A stretch of 64,000 nt of DNA from Anaerostipes rhamnosivorans. Its GTDB lineage: Bacteria > Bacillota > Clostridia > Lachnospirales > Lachnospiraceae. The position numbers and the translations under genes are program-made. The DNA lies in the NCBI RefSeq assembly GCF_005280655.1, contig NZ_CP040058.1, forward strand, positions 343,001 to 407,000, given 5' to 3'. Numbering within the stretch: position 1 is the stretch's first letter; each line of letters starts with the position of its first letter. Below, piece by piece: positions 18,888 through 27,534 of the stretch. Under the pieces are notes generated by a model. The model worked only from the letters and a program-made list of their open reading frames with translations. It ran no database searches and had not been told where the DNA came from.

Positions 18888-19615
18888 AATTAAGAGGACG
18901 AATTATAAAGGCACTGATGAAAAAGGATTTCCGTATGCTCTCAGGCAATAAAAATGCCTTCTTTATCCTTCTCCTTCCGATTTTGTTTTGTGTGCTTTAC
19001 ACAAAGGTTCTGCCCATCGGAGACCAGGCGGGACAGATCTACCCTCTGGCTCTCTGTGAAGTGCTGAATCTGGTTTGTGCGCCGATCTCTCTGCTCAGTA
19101 TGATGGTAGCGGAAGAGAAAGAGAAGAATACTCTCCGGACATTGATCATGTCTGATGTGAGAGCCATGGAGTTTCTGGCAAGCAAGATGTTTGTAGTGCT
19201 CCTTCTGATGGAAGTGGTCTCTGTTGCAAATTTCCTGATCGTAGGGATCGGCATGAAGTATTTTGCGGGATACCTGCTCATTTCCACTCTGGCATCCATA
19301 GGGATCCTGTTTCTGGGAGCTTCTGTCGGCATCATGTCAGAAAATCAGATGTCCACCGGGACGATCTCCACGCCGTTGATGCTCTTATTGATGCTGCCAC
19401 CGATGTTTGCGGGGATGAATAACGTTCTGGAAAAGATTGCGTTCTGTCTTCCGACAAACGCGTTTGTTGAGATCATGAACAGGGAATATTACCAAAAAGC
19501 GGCATTCCTCTCCGGAAGCAATCTGAAGTATTACGCAGTCTGTCTCGTATGGATTCTGATCGGCATTGTAGTGTTTAACATTATCTATAAAAAAAGAGGC
19601 GTTGACAGCCAATAG
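18884..19615 (+). CDS. ABC-2 type transporter permease
   Basis: This 243-residue protein has about six membrane segments, including AFFILLLPILFCVLYTKV, VVLLLMEVVSVANFLIVGI and LLLMLPPMFAGM. It pairs with the ATPase just upstream, with a 4-base overlap that suggests translational coupling. The pattern PTNAFVEIMN and a closing hydrophobic segment fit half-size ABC-2 exporters. No substrate can be assigned. Confidence 0.9.
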   Translation: MKLRGRIIKALMKKDFRMLSGNKNAFFILLLPILFCVLYTKVLPIGDQAGQIYPLALCEVLNLVCAPISLLSMMVAEEKEKNTLRTLIMSDVRAMEFLASKMFVVLLLMEVVSVANFLIVGIGMKYFAGYLLISTLASIGILFLGASVGIMSENQMSTGTISTPLMLLLMLPPMFAGMNNVLEKIAFCLPTNAFVEIMNREYYQKAAFLSGSNLKYYAVCLVWILIGIVVFNIIYKKRGVDSQ

Positions 19616-19651
19616 TTTATAATATATTTAGAATTGTTTATTTTCTATATA

Positions 19652-19679
19652 TTGTTTTAAGAGGAAAAGTTGGTATACT
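19652..19679 (+). promoter_or_regulatory. Sigma-A-type promoter of putative small RNA 2
   Basis: TTGTTT (19652-19657) and TATACT (19674-19679) are 16 bases apart, matching the promoter of copy 1. The upstream TTTAGAATTGTTTA block is shared too, which suggests a common activator or UP-like element. Confidence 0.6.
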
Positions 19680-19685
19680 TAAGAC

Positions 19686-19795
19686 ATAGTTTTTCATATA
19701 TACTTAATCCTCTCTTTTTAAAATGCTCTGCCGGTTACAGAGCACATATTGTAAGCAGGTTAGTGCCGGAAGGAATTCCGGCACTGATTTTTTAT
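19686..19795 (+). ncRNA. Putative small RNA, copy 2 of a paralogous pair
   Basis: The predicted transcript begins near 19686 and shares with copy 1 a leader ending AATCCTCTCTTTTT. A first hairpin (19724-19744, TGCTCTG with CAGAGCA) lacks a T run. A second hairpin (19762-19785, AGTGCCGGA with TCCGGCACT) is followed by GATTTTTTATT and is the likely terminator. It lies in the gap between convergent genes (ABC permease and the acetyltransferase). No coding gene follows on this strand within range. Confidence 0.55.
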
Positions 19796-19828
19796 TCCAT
19801 AGGAAAATTCTCCCTATGGAATAAAAAA
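19789..19828 (-). terminator. Hairpin between convergent genes, likely terminator
   Basis: A 16-bp stem (TTTTTTATTCCATAGG with CCTATGGAATAAAAAA) has an 8-nt loop and long T/A arms. It would end the acetyltransferase transcript on the minus strand and act as a backup terminator on the plus strand. Confidence 0.75.
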
Positions 19829-19855
19829 GACCTACGGGCGTTACGCATTTTGCGC

Positions 19856-20380
19856 TCATACAGGAGAAGTCTTTTTGTTCAGCAATGCATAAACACAGGA
19901 ATCCGTGAGTTCACCGTTTTTATAGATGCTGTCTTTTTTGATTCCTTCCAGCTGGAAGCCGCAGTGTTCCAGCACCTTTCTGGAGCCTGTATTGCGGGCG
20001 AAGGGCTCTGCATAGATGCGCACAATCGAAAATGTCTCAAATGCTTCACGGCAGATCCTGCTTACCGCACTGCTCATGATCCCCTGTCCCCAGTAGTCTT
20101 CTGCCAGCCAGTACCCCAGCTCAGCACTGTATCTGTATACATCGCTGCCAAGGAAGATGCCGATGCTGCCCACAGCATGGCCGTCTGCACAGATAGCACG
20201 GCACAGCTGTCCAGAGTCTTTGTTTTGAATACAGGACTCTACATAATCTGTTGCATCCTTCCGGGTGTACGGATACGGAAAAGCATCCCTCAGATTAGCG
20301 GCAATCTTTTTATTATTTGCATGGTGGGCAATATCCTCAGCATCCTCATACTGCCATGGCCTCAGCTCATAATCTATCAT
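19856..20380 (-). CDS. GNAT family N-acetyltransferase (RimJ/RimL type)
   Basis: This 174-residue protein has the GNAT pattern for acetyl-CoA binding: GSIGIFLGSDVYRYSAELGYWLAEDYWGQG, split here by domain strands, then FARNTGSRKVLEHCGFQLEG. Proteins of this type acetylate protein N-termini or small amines. The start ATG at 20380 has AAAGGGGGA upstream. The yjbQ gene ends 20 bases upstream on the same strand, so the two may be co-transcribed. Confidence 0.87.
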   Translation of the reverse strand: MIDYELRPWQYEDAEDIAHHANNKKIAANLRDAFPYPYTRKDATDYVESCIQNKDSGQLCRAICADGHAVGSIGIFLGSDVYRYSAELGYWLAEDYWGQGIMSSAVSRICREAFETFSIVRIYAEPFARNTGSRKVLEHCGFQLEGIKKDSIYKNGELTDSCVYALLNKKTSPV

Positions 20381-20400
20381 AAGTCCCCCTTTCACTCTTC

Positions 20401-20811
20401 TCAGCACTCCACGATCTTAATATAAAAGCTCCGGTTTCTGGGACCGTCAAATTCACAGAAATAGAGATCCTGCCATATACCGAGCACAGGTTTTCCCTGT
20501 GAGATGATGACGGTCTGTGACGGACCAACGGTAGAACATTTCAGATGGGCGTGGGAGTTCCCCTCCATATGCCGGTAATGGCTGTCTTGCTCAGGATAGA
20601 TTTTGCCAAAACCGTAGAGCATATCGTGGACTACATCGGGGTCCGCGTTTTCATTGATGGTGATACCGGCTGTTGTGTGCGGGGAATGGATAATGGCAAT
20701 GCCGTTCTTGATCCCGCATGCCAACAGGTCTTCTCTGAGATAGGAGGTAATCTTGATCATATCCTCCGGCCGGGTGCGTTCCAAATGATGTTCAAAAAAT
20801 GTGTGTCTCAT
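20401..20811 (-). CDS. yjbQ: YjbQ family protein (UPF0047)
   Basis: This 136-residue protein has the family motifs IIHSPHTTAGITINENADPDV, given here in part as HTTAGITINENAD, the histidine-rich segment EGNSHAHLK, and GTWQ-like GIWQDLYFCEFDGPRNR. YjbQ proteins form trimers with a conserved His site; a thiamine-phosphate-synthase-like activity has been reported for some. The biological role is not settled. It is upstream of the acetyltransferase on the minus strand. Confidence 0.93.
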   Translation of the reverse strand: MRHTFFEHHLERTRPEDMIKITSYLREDLLACGIKNGIAIIHSPHTTAGITINENADPDVVHDMLYGFGKIYPEQDSHYRHMEGNSHAHLKCSTVGPSQTVIISQGKPVLGIWQDLYFCEFDGPRNRSFYIKIVEC

Positions 20812-21092
20812 TTCATCACTCCTTTACTTTGTCTCTGTGAGCTTCGCTCTGTTCTGGAAAAGCGTCCTACGCTGTTATTTTACCAGATACACTGCTTAAA
20901 ATATACCTGTAACAAAGCTTGCAGCTTAAAGCAGCAGACAGAACATAAACGAAAGAACGAGGTATATTGTATTTTTTGGTATTCCTTTCCGTATATTCTT
21001 GTTTCATGACAATATTTGTGATATTTTGAAGAAGATTTAACAGTTTTATTACAAAATCCTTACGAAATAAAAGTTACCGGAGGAAGAGAGAG

Positions 21093-22319
21093 TTGAGGAA
21101 CTTAAAAAAATATATAACAGTCTGGACCATGGCACTGGCTGTGACGGCGGTATCCATGCCGGTCTCTGCGGCACCGTCTATGTCTGCCGGCACCGAGATC
21201 GTCCAGGAAGATAAAGTACAGGAACAAACATACCAGGTCAGATTTGATGCGGCGGGAGGCTATGTATCCAAGTCAGTGCTCCAGGCAGAGGCTGGGGAAC
21301 GTATACAGGAGCCTGAAACGCCGAAAAGAGACGGCTACGTATTCCAGGGATGGAGAGTTCAGGATACCGCAGGCCAGACGAAGTTCTGGAATTTTGATAC
21401 CGATGAAATGCCGGAGAGAGATCTCAAGCTGACAGCTGTGTGGGAAAAGGAATGCACATTGGACCGTTCTCAGGTTACTGTGGCAGTTTCTGCACAGGCG
21501 AAAGTAGAAGTCAAAAATGCCTCTTCACCTAAGGTTGTGTGGAGATCCGGAGATGAACGTGTGGCCGCTGTGGACAGCAGCGGGAATATAAAAGGAAAGG
21601 CAGCCGGAAGGACTTATGTGCAGGCTGTAGTGGGCAGCCAGGTGGTGAGCGCAGATGTACAGGTCACAAACCCATATCTGGCCCAGAGCAGCGGCACAGT
21701 GGCTAAAAAAAGGACTTCCAGAATACCGATCAAGGGACTGAGTGCAGACAGCAAGGTGTCCGTAACGGTGAACAGAAGCAGGGCAAATGCCTATATCCAG
21801 AACGGACAGCTGGTCATATATCCAAAAAAACAGGGGACGACCAAGTTTTACGTCACAGCAGACGGTAAACAGAAAACTTATAAGGCTGCGGTCACCTCTT
21901 ATCAGGCGGTAAAAGCCATCGCAAAGGCAAAGAAAGCAAAGGGATGCCGTTACAGCCAGGCAAGAAGAATGAGAAGGGGTTACTATGACTGCAGTTCTTT
22001 GATCTGGCGGTGTTATAAACCATACGGCGTACATTTCGGAAGCCGTTCCTACGCACCGGTTGCAGCCAGTGAAGCCAAGTACATGAAGCGGCACAAAAAA
22101 GTGATCTCTTATAAGAGGCTAAAGGCCAGCAAGCTTCTCCCGGGAGATGTGATCTTTTACTCTTACACAAGAAATGGAAGATACCGTAACATTTCCCACG
22201 TGGCGCTGTACATAGGCAACGGAAGGATCATCCATGCGGCCAACAGCAGAGTGGGTGTCATCGAGGCAAATTATAAATATACCAGGTGCATCAAGATGAT
22301 CGCGCGTCCGGTTAAATAA
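21093..22319 (+). CDS. Secreted NlpC/P60 hydrolase with InlB-like repeat and Big_2 domain
   Basis: This 408-residue protein starts at a TTG after GGAGGAAGAG and has a signal peptide (TVWTMALAVTAVSMPVSAA). A Listeria-Bacteroides repeat follows at about residues 50-117 (RDGYVFQGW, LTAVWEKE), then a Big_2 Ig-like domain near 120-190. The C-terminal NlpC/P60 domain has Cys300 (YDCSSLIW), His369 (ISHVALYIG) and His381. It should cut peptidoglycan stem peptides at the cell surface. A terminator, then sortase B and a GH25 lysozyme follow, making a wall-remodelling cluster. Confidence 0.92.
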   Translation: MRNLKKYITVWTMALAVTAVSMPVSAAPSMSAGTEIVQEDKVQEQTYQVRFDAAGGYVSKSVLQAEAGERIQEPETPKRDGYVFQGWRVQDTAGQTKFWNFDTDEMPERDLKLTAVWEKECTLDRSQVTVAVSAQAKVEVKNASSPKVVWRSGDERVAAVDSSGNIKGKAAGRTYVQAVVGSQVVSADVQVTNPYLAQSSGTVAKKRTSRIPIKGLSADSKVSVTVNRSRANAYIQNGQLVIYPKKQGTTKFYVTADGKQKTYKAAVTSYQAVKAIAKAKKAKGCRYSQARRMRRGYYDCSSLIWRCYKPYGVHFGSRSYAPVAASEAKYMKRHKKVISYKRLKASKLLPGDVIFYSYTRNGRYRNISHVALYIGNGRIIHAANSRVGVIEANYKYTRCIKMIARPVK

Positions 22320-22329
22320 ATTTTAAGAA

Positions 22330-22368
22330 AAGAATCGGCTTTCCCTAAGGAAGGCTGGTTCTTTTTGT
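22330..22368 (+). terminator. Rho-independent terminator after the NlpC/P60 gene
   Basis: A 15-bp stem (AAGAATCGGCTTTCC with GGAAGGCTGGTTCTT, with wobble pairs) has a 4-nt loop and a T run. Confidence 0.88.
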
Positions 22369-22409
22369 GTTATACTGAAACCAAATAAGGTTTTGGGGAG
22401 GGACGCTAC

Positions 22410-23129
22410 ATGAAGAAAACATTGTCCAACATACTTTTGGCTGTGTGTATTGTAGTATTTTTATTCAGCGGCTGGAAACTTATAGGATATTTTCTGGAAT
22501 ATAAAAAAGCAGACGACGAATATGATAAGATAGCGCAGGAAGCAGTCAAGACAAAAGGAAAAGAAAGAGTCATTGATTTTAATAAGCTGTTAAAGATAAA
22601 TCCGGATACGATTGGCTGGGTCTATGCAAAGGAGACCAAGATTGATTATCCGGTTGTCCTCGGCAAAGACAATGACTATTATCTGCATACAACGTTTGAG
22701 GGCACAAAAAACAGTTCGGGGGCTGTTTTTATGGACTGCAATGGGGATAAGGATTTTAACTCAGAACATAATATCATTTACGGCCACCATATGAGAAACG
22801 GGTCGATGTTCGCGGATCTTATGGAATTCCGGGAGCAGAGCTTCATCAACAAGCAGGATACCATTACACTCTATACTCCGAAAGGGAAAAAGGACCTCAA
22901 AGTCATTTCATCCTATGCCAGAAAAGCAGACAAAAAGATCCCGATCACCTTCGGAGACAGAAAAGATATGAAGGAGTATCTGGAGCAGATCCTGACACAG
23001 AGTGATATCCAGTCCAAAATACCAAAAAAGATGGTCATGAAGACAAAAAAACTTTATACATTTGTCACATGCAGCTATGAACAAGACGATAACCGTACAT
23101 TTGTGCACGCAATTGAGAGCAAAGATTAA
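22410..23129 (+). CDS. srtB: Class B sortase
   Basis: This 239-residue membrane transpeptidase has an N-terminal anchor (ILLAVCIVVFLFSGWKLIGYF). The catalytic residues are His126 in YGHHM, Cys221 in FVTCSYE and Arg229 in DDNRTFVHA. INPDTIGWVYAKETKIDYPVV is the usual class B entry. It joins substrate proteins with an NPQTN-like or (S/P)PxTG signal to the wall. No obvious substrate with such a signal lies in this window. The lysozyme gene follows after 11 bases. Confidence 0.93.
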   Translation: MKKTLSNILLAVCIVVFLFSGWKLIGYFLEYKKADDEYDKIAQEAVKTKGKERVIDFNKLLKINPDTIGWVYAKETKIDYPVVLGKDNDYYLHTTFEGTKNSSGAVFMDCNGDKDFNSEHNIIYGHHMRNGSMFADLMEFREQSFINKQDTITLYTPKGKKDLKVISSYARKADKKIPITFGDRKDMKEYLEQILTQSDIQSKIPKKMVMKTKKLYTFVTCSYEQDDNRTFVHAIESKD

Positions 23130-23140
23130 CGAGGACTTAT

Positions 23141-23905
23141 ATGTTCAAATTTTCTAAGAAAAATAAAAAGGAACTTGCAGTCATCTGCACGTTTCTTTTT
23201 ATTGTCACTTTTATTTTTATCTGGATTATCCAGACCATCGGTTTTCCGATTAAGACGAAGGTGGAAAACGGCCACATCAAGGTGATTGATGTGTCAAAGT
23301 ATAACAAAAAAGTCAACTGGAAGAAGGTCAAGGACCAGCAGATCAACCACGCTGTGTTAAAGATTGGTTCTGGACTTGCAGAAAAGAAGAAGAAAACAGA
23401 GGATCCTATGTTCGGTACCAACTACCGCAATGCCAGACTATCCTCCATCCACTGTGGAGTTTATTACTACTCCTATGCAAAAGACGTGAAGTCCGCAAAA
23501 CAGGAAGCAAAGCATTGTCTTTCGCTGTTAAAAAAGTATGATATTGACCCCTCGGACCTGAAGCTTCCCGTAGTCTATGACGTAGAGGAAGAAAGTATCA
23601 TGAAAACGGGAAAGAAAAATGTGACAGCCCTGACAAGGGCCTTCTGCGAAGAGATCAAAAAAGCCGGCTATGAGCCTATGGTCTACTCCAACGCCTATTT
23701 TCTGAATCAGTATTTTGACTATGAAGGAATCAAGGACTATAAGCTGTGGGTGGCCCACTATACAAAAAAAGAACAGCCAGATATTTCGTACCAGTATCAT
23801 ATGTGGCAGTTTACGGACCAGGCTTCCATAGACGGGGCCAACACGGAAAGCGGCCACTGCGATCTGAATTATTATCTGGTAGATAAGGAAGGGAATCTGT
23901 TATGA
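23141..23905 (+). CDS. GH25 lysozyme, membrane-anchored
   Basis: This 254-residue protein has an N-terminal membrane segment (VICTFLFIVTFIFIWIIQTIG) and a GH25 domain that starts IKVIDVSKYNKKVNWKKV. The family residues are in GVYYYSYA, LPVVYDVEEES, PMVYSNAYF and the tail MWQFTDQASIDG. GH25 enzymes cut the MurNAc-GlcNAc bond. The stop overlaps the panE start by 4 bases. It is in an apparent operon with sortase B. Confidence 0.92.
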   Translation: MFKFSKKNKKELAVICTFLFIVTFIFIWIIQTIGFPIKTKVENGHIKVIDVSKYNKKVNWKKVKDQQINHAVLKIGSGLAEKKKKTEDPMFGTNYRNARLSSIHCGVYYYSYAKDVKSAKQEAKHCLSLLKKYDIDPSDLKLPVVYDVEEESIMKTGKKNVTALTRAFCEEIKKAGYEPMVYSNAYFLNQYFDYEGIKDYKLWVAHYTKKEQPDISYQYHMWQFTDQASIDGANTESGHCDLNYYLVDKEGNLL

Positions 23906-24843
23906 GAGAAATAAAGAATGCAGCGCTCATCGGCCTTGGGGCCATCGGAGGTTTCGCAGCGCCAAAACTTTGTGAAGCACTGGGAAAAGAACATTTTAAA
24001 GTCATTGCAGGGGGAGAACGCAGGGAGCGCCTGGAAAGAGACGGCATCGTCATCAACGGAAAGCAGTGGAAGTTTCAGACTGCGGACCCATCATGGACGA
24101 TGGAGCCTGTGGATTTTGTCATCCTGAGCGTAAAGTTTACAGCCCTAGATCAAGCGATTGAAGATATCCATAACATAGTAGGCAGAGATACTGTGATCAT
24201 GTCCCTTCTAAATGGAGTGGAAAGTGAAGAGCGGATCAAAGCGGCTTATCCAGACAACGAAGTGCTTTACTCCGTGATCCGCATCCCAGCTCTTCATCAG
24301 GGAAATGAAATTACGTTTCCGGAAGGTTCGGGCAAAATCTCGTTTGGAAACGCAAATAACGATACATTGTCAGAAACGGTGATGGCTGTCAGGGATTTAT
24401 TTGAAAAATCAGGGATATCATATGAGATTCCGAAGGATATGCTCAAGAACATGTGGCATAAATTTATGACCAATGTCAGTGAGAACCAAAGCGCTGCCAT
24501 CCTGCGCGTGCCCTATGGCATCTGGACGTTCAGCGAGGATGCCAATGAATTGAGGGAACAGGCTGCCAGGGAAGTTATCGCTATCGCTTCCAAAAAGGGG
24601 ATCAATCTGACAGAGGAGGACCTTATAGAACACAGAACTTACTTTGAAGGGGCTCCGTTTTACGGGAAACCTTCCACGCTGCAGGATATTGAGGCGGGAA
24701 GAAAAACCGAGGTAGAGATGTTTGCGGGATCTGTCATAAAAATGGGAAAGGAGCTGGGAATCCCAACTCCTTATAACCATATGTTTTATCACTGTATTAA
24801 GACTCTGGAGACATGGAATGAACATCAGGCCCGTCACAAGTAA
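23902..24843 (+). CDS. 2-dehydropantoate 2-reductase (ketopantoate reductase family)
   Basis: This 313-residue NADPH enzyme opens with the Rossmann loop ALIGLGAIGGFAAP and has SLLNGVESEERI and MLKNMWHKFMTNVSENQ, where the Lys and Asn/Ser of the family sit. It may reduce ketopantoate for coenzyme A, but PanE-like paralogues with other substrates are common and no panB or panC adjoins. Its start overlaps the GH25 stop by 4 bases, so it is read from the sortase operon. Confidence 0.86.
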   Translation: MREIKNAALIGLGAIGGFAAPKLCEALGKEHFKVIAGGERRERLERDGIVINGKQWKFQTADPSWTMEPVDFVILSVKFTALDQAIEDIHNIVGRDTVIMSLLNGVESEERIKAAYPDNEVLYSVIRIPALHQGNEITFPEGSGKISFGNANNDTLSETVMAVRDLFEKSGISYEIPKDMLKNMWHKFMTNVSENQSAAILRVPYGIWTFSEDANELREQAAREVIAIASKKGINLTEEDLIEHRTYFEGAPFYGKPSTLQDIEAGRKTEVEMFAGSVIKMGKELGIPTPYNHMFYHCIKTLETWNEHQARHK

Positions 24844-25751
24844 GAGGACGCATGAGATGCAATCTCCAATAAAACCGCATAGCCGAAACTGATGATCAAA
24901 GCCGCATAGTAGGATATACTGGCGGCTTTTTCATTTGGCCAGCTTCTCCTGGTATCTTTGTCCAGCCATGTTCTCAAATATCCGGAACGCTTGGAAATGC
25001 GTCCGATGGCGATTAAGATCAGGGCGCTGAGCACCAGAAAGCCGATGCTCACAGGAATCAGGATCACAATGCTCTGGATCCTCTGGGCCGTAGTCAGAGT
25101 CTGGTCAAGTAAAGCCGAGTGCCCGGTCAGCCCATAGATGATGCTCATAATGACGCTGAAGCCGTTAAATGTAGCGTGAAGGAGCATACAGGAATAAATG
25201 CTGCCGGATGCCTCAAGAAGCAGCCCCAGCACAAGTCCCAGAGCAAAGGCATAGCTGAACTGATTAAAGTTCATGTGTGCAATGCCGAAAAACAGTGCCG
25301 TCAGAAAAATTCCCTTAATAGGGCGGGCCTTTCTCAAACCGGAATAGATAACGCCTCTGAACAGGACTTCCTCCACGACTCCCGGGAGGATTGACAGTGC
25401 TAGGATGGAAAGCCATGGATGCTGTGCGGACGTGGTGATACCGGATGAGACAAAGTCGCGGAAAAACAGCTGGCTTAGGTTGTTGATCAGGCTGATGGCC
25501 GGAAGGATCGTAAATCCCAGCAGGACCGTCAGCAGCGCGGCGCTGGGCTTCAGAGGTTTTAAGCGGAGGCGTGTTTTAATATCCTCTCTGCACAGTTTCA
25601 GATAGCCTGCCGCCAGCAAAAGAACCAGCAGGTAAAAGACGATCATGAACAGGTAGCGGTCCTGAAGGGCAAACTGCAGCAGTGGGGAGATAAAAAAGTA
25701 AACAAACAGATACATCAGGCAGAAACAGCCAGGTGACTTAAAATACTTCAT
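24834..25751 (-). CDS. CPBP family intramembrane metalloprotease (CAAX protease-like)
   Basis: This 305-residue protein has about eight membrane segments and the three family motifs: EEVLFRGVIYSGLR, FGIAHMNFNQF and LLHATFNGF, which carry the glutamates and histidines of the metal site. Members process peptides or give bacteriocin self-immunity. The start follows AAGGAG. It converges on panE with a 10-base overlap. A stem AAAGCCGC/GCGGCTTTTT at about 24898-24931, inside its 3 prime end, may end the panE transcript. Confidence 0.9.
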   Translation of the reverse strand: MKYFKSPGCFCLMYLFVYFFISPLLQFALQDRYLFMIVFYLLVLLLAAGYLKLCREDIKTRLRLKPLKPSAALLTVLLGFTILPAISLINNLSQLFFRDFVSSGITTSAQHPWLSILALSILPGVVEEVLFRGVIYSGLRKARPIKGIFLTALFFGIAHMNFNQFSYAFALGLVLGLLLEASGSIYSCMLLHATFNGFSVIMSIIYGLTGHSALLDQTLTTAQRIQSIVILIPVSIGFLVLSALILIAIGRISKRSGYLRTWLDKDTRRSWPNEKAASISYYAALIISFGYAVLLEIASHASSYL

Positions 25752-25773
25752 AGATCGATGGCTCCTTGTCAGC

Positions 25774-26610
25774 TTATTTTGTGCGGATTGTTCCGTTCTT
25801 GATCTCTATCTTATCCTGCTTTAACAGACGGCCTACAGCGCGTTTGAATGCGTTCTTGCTGAGCCCCAATTCCCTGTCGATGACATCCGGAGACGCTTTA
25901 TCCGTAAACGGCAGGATGCCGTCATAGCTTTTGATTGTCTCCATGACCAGCTGGCTGTCTGTATCCATCTGCAGATAAGCCTTGTTCCTTGGGGAAAGGT
26001 CCAGCTTACCATCCTCCCGCACCCGGATGACACGGACGTTGACGGTATCTCCTACAGAGAGCTTCGTGTGCAGTTCATTGAGTGGGATCAGTCCGAAATA
26101 CTGGTCATCTACAGCGACGAAGGTACCGATCTCAGGATTGATGCTGTACACAGTTCCGGAGACCCAGTCATCCTTTTCATAGTCATGTTCACTGCTCAGG
26201 GCCTGGTAAATCTTCATGGATGCACACAGCCGTTTGCTTTTATCAATATAAAGCCGTACCAGATAGGAATGGTCCGGTCTTACTTTGGAGGTCTGTTCCT
26301 TAAAGGGGAGGAATAAGTCCTTCTCAAGCCCCCAGTCTAAAAAGGCACCGATGTCAGTGACCTCTTTTACGGTGAGCACCGCCAGATGCCCTATGGTGAT
26401 CAACGGATGGGATGTGGTGGCAATTGGACGGTCCTTGGAGTCCTTGTAGACGAACACAGACAGGCAGTCTCCTATAGCGGCGTCTTCCGGCACTTGCTTT
26501 TTGGGGAGTAGGATGCTCTGTTCAGTCACTCCTTTCTGGTCATTTAGATATGCGCCGAAATCGGCAAATTTTACAATATAAAGTTCTTGGTTTTCTCCTA
26601 ATTTAATCAT
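25774..26610 (-). CDS. cvfB: CvfB-type S1 RNA-binding protein
   Basis: This 278-residue protein has S1-like OB folds in tandem (VKEVTDIGAFLDWGLEKDLFLPF, then GTVYSINPEIGTFVAVDDQYFGLIP) and a C-terminal winged helix (DRELGLSKNAFKRAVGRLLKQ). This is the CvfB arrangement; CvfB affects virulence and gene expression in staphylococci. I start it at 26610, where GAAAGGAAG precedes the ATG; the longer frame to 26730 would overlap the mazG start. It is divergent from mazG. Confidence 0.9.
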   Translation of the reverse strand: MIKLGENQELYIVKFADFGAYLNDQKGVTEQSILLPKKQVPEDAAIGDCLSVFVYKDSKDRPIATTSHPLITIGHLAVLTVKEVTDIGAFLDWGLEKDLFLPFKEQTSKVRPDHSYLVRLYIDKSKRLCASMKIYQALSSEHDYEKDDWVSGTVYSINPEIGTFVAVDDQYFGLIPLNELHTKLSVGDTVNVRVIRVREDGKLDLSPRNKAYLQMDTDSQLVMETIKSYDGILPFTDKASPDVIDRELGLSKNAFKRAVGRLLKQDKIEIKNGTIRTK

Positions 26611-26705
26611 AGTTCTTCCTTTCTTTGTTTTCCTATTATAGCATAAATAACTTTTCATTTGCAGAAAATGTGATACTATAATAAGAAAACGGAGGGTGAA
26701 GCAGT

Positions 26706-27134
26706 ATGCAGGAAAAAGAGCGGTATTCAATAGAAGATTTCATCCAGGTGGTGGAGGAACTCCGGGGAGAAAATGGGTGTCCCTGGGATAAAAAACAGAC
26801 CCACGAATCCCTGATCCCATGTCTTGTGGAAGAGAGCGGTGAAGTGGTGGAAGCCATTGAGAAAAAGGACATGCTGAATCTGGAGGAGGAGCTTGGGGAT
26901 GTGCTGCTTCAGGTGGTGATGCATGCAAGGATTGCTGAGGAGCACGGAGATTTTGATTTCTCCGATGTGGTGGACGGAGTGTGTAAAAAAATGATCCGGC
27001 GCCATCCACATGTGTTTGGAGATGCAACTTTTGAGAGCAGGGAGGAACAATTATCCAGCTGGAGGAAGATTAAGGAATTAGAAAAGATAGAAAAGAAGCG
27101 CAAAGCCCGTGAATTGGCTGAAAATAAGGAATAA
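26706..27134 (+). CDS. mazG: MazG nucleotide pyrophosphohydrolase (single domain)
   Basis: This 142-residue protein has the MazG core: GCPWDKKQTHESLIPCLVEESGEVVEAI and LEEELGDVLLQVVMHARIA, which hold the metal-binding acidic residues. The closing ending RRHPHVFG is typical. It hydrolyses non-canonical or stress NTPs to NMP and PPi. The start follows GGAGGGTG. It opens the mazG-hup-rqcP-yabP-yabQ-divIC neighbourhood known from other Firmicutes. Confidence 0.95.
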   Translation: MQEKERYSIEDFIQVVEELRGENGCPWDKKQTHESLIPCLVEESGEVVEAIEKKDMLNLEEELGDVLLQVVMHARIAEEHGDFDFSDVVDGVCKKMIRRHPHVFGDATFESREEQLSSWRKIKELEKIEKKRKARELAENKE

Positions 27135-27147
27135 AGAGCATTTTGGC

Positions 27148-27176
27148 TTGACATGCTGTCACCTTAATTATACAAT
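27148..27176 (+). promoter_or_regulatory. Promoter of the HU gene
   Basis: A perfect TTGACA (27148-27153) lies 17 bases before TACAAT (27171-27176), giving a strong sigma-A promoter 60 bases before the HU start. Confidence 0.85.
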
Positions 27177-27236
27177 GAATTCATGTAATCGAAGAGCAGA
27201 AAATTGCTTATGACGAAATTAGGAGGAATATAATCA

Positions 27237-27515
27237 ATGAACAAAACAGAATTAGTTGCGGCAATCGCAAGCAAGACTGAATTATCTAAAAAAGATGCAG
27301 AAAAGGCTTTAAAAGCTTTTACAGATGTTATCGCAGAAGAATTAAAAAAGGGTGAGAAGATTCAGTTAGTTGGATTCGGAACTTTTGAAGTTTCCGAGAG
27401 AGCTGCAAGAGAAGGAAGAAATCCTAGAAGTGGTGAAGTGATGAACATTCCTGCTTCCAAAGCTCCGAAGTTCAAAGCTGGAAAAGCTCTGAAAGATATG
27501 GTAAACGAAAAATAA
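27237..27515 (+). CDS. hup: DNA-binding protein HU
   Basis: This 92-residue histone-like protein opens MNKTELVAAIASKTELSKKDA and has the HU signature GFGTFEVSERAAREGRNP, the DNA-contact arm RNPRSGEVMNIPASK and the tail FKAGKALKDMVN. It bends and compacts DNA as a dimer. Start ATG follows AGGAGGAA. It has its own strong promoter and a terminator, as expected for an abundant protein. Confidence 0.98.
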   Translation: MNKTELVAAIASKTELSKKDAEKALKAFTDVIAEELKKGEKIQLVGFGTFEVSERAAREGRNPRSGEVMNIPASKAPKFKAGKALKDMVNEK

Positions 27516-27534
27516 TCGATCAGATCAGGAAGAT

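Noticed and set aside
19653..20425. Long plus-strand frame over the acetyltransferase gene
   Set aside because: It is antisense to a clear GNAT gene and its product has no family features; only the small-RNA region at its start has independent support.
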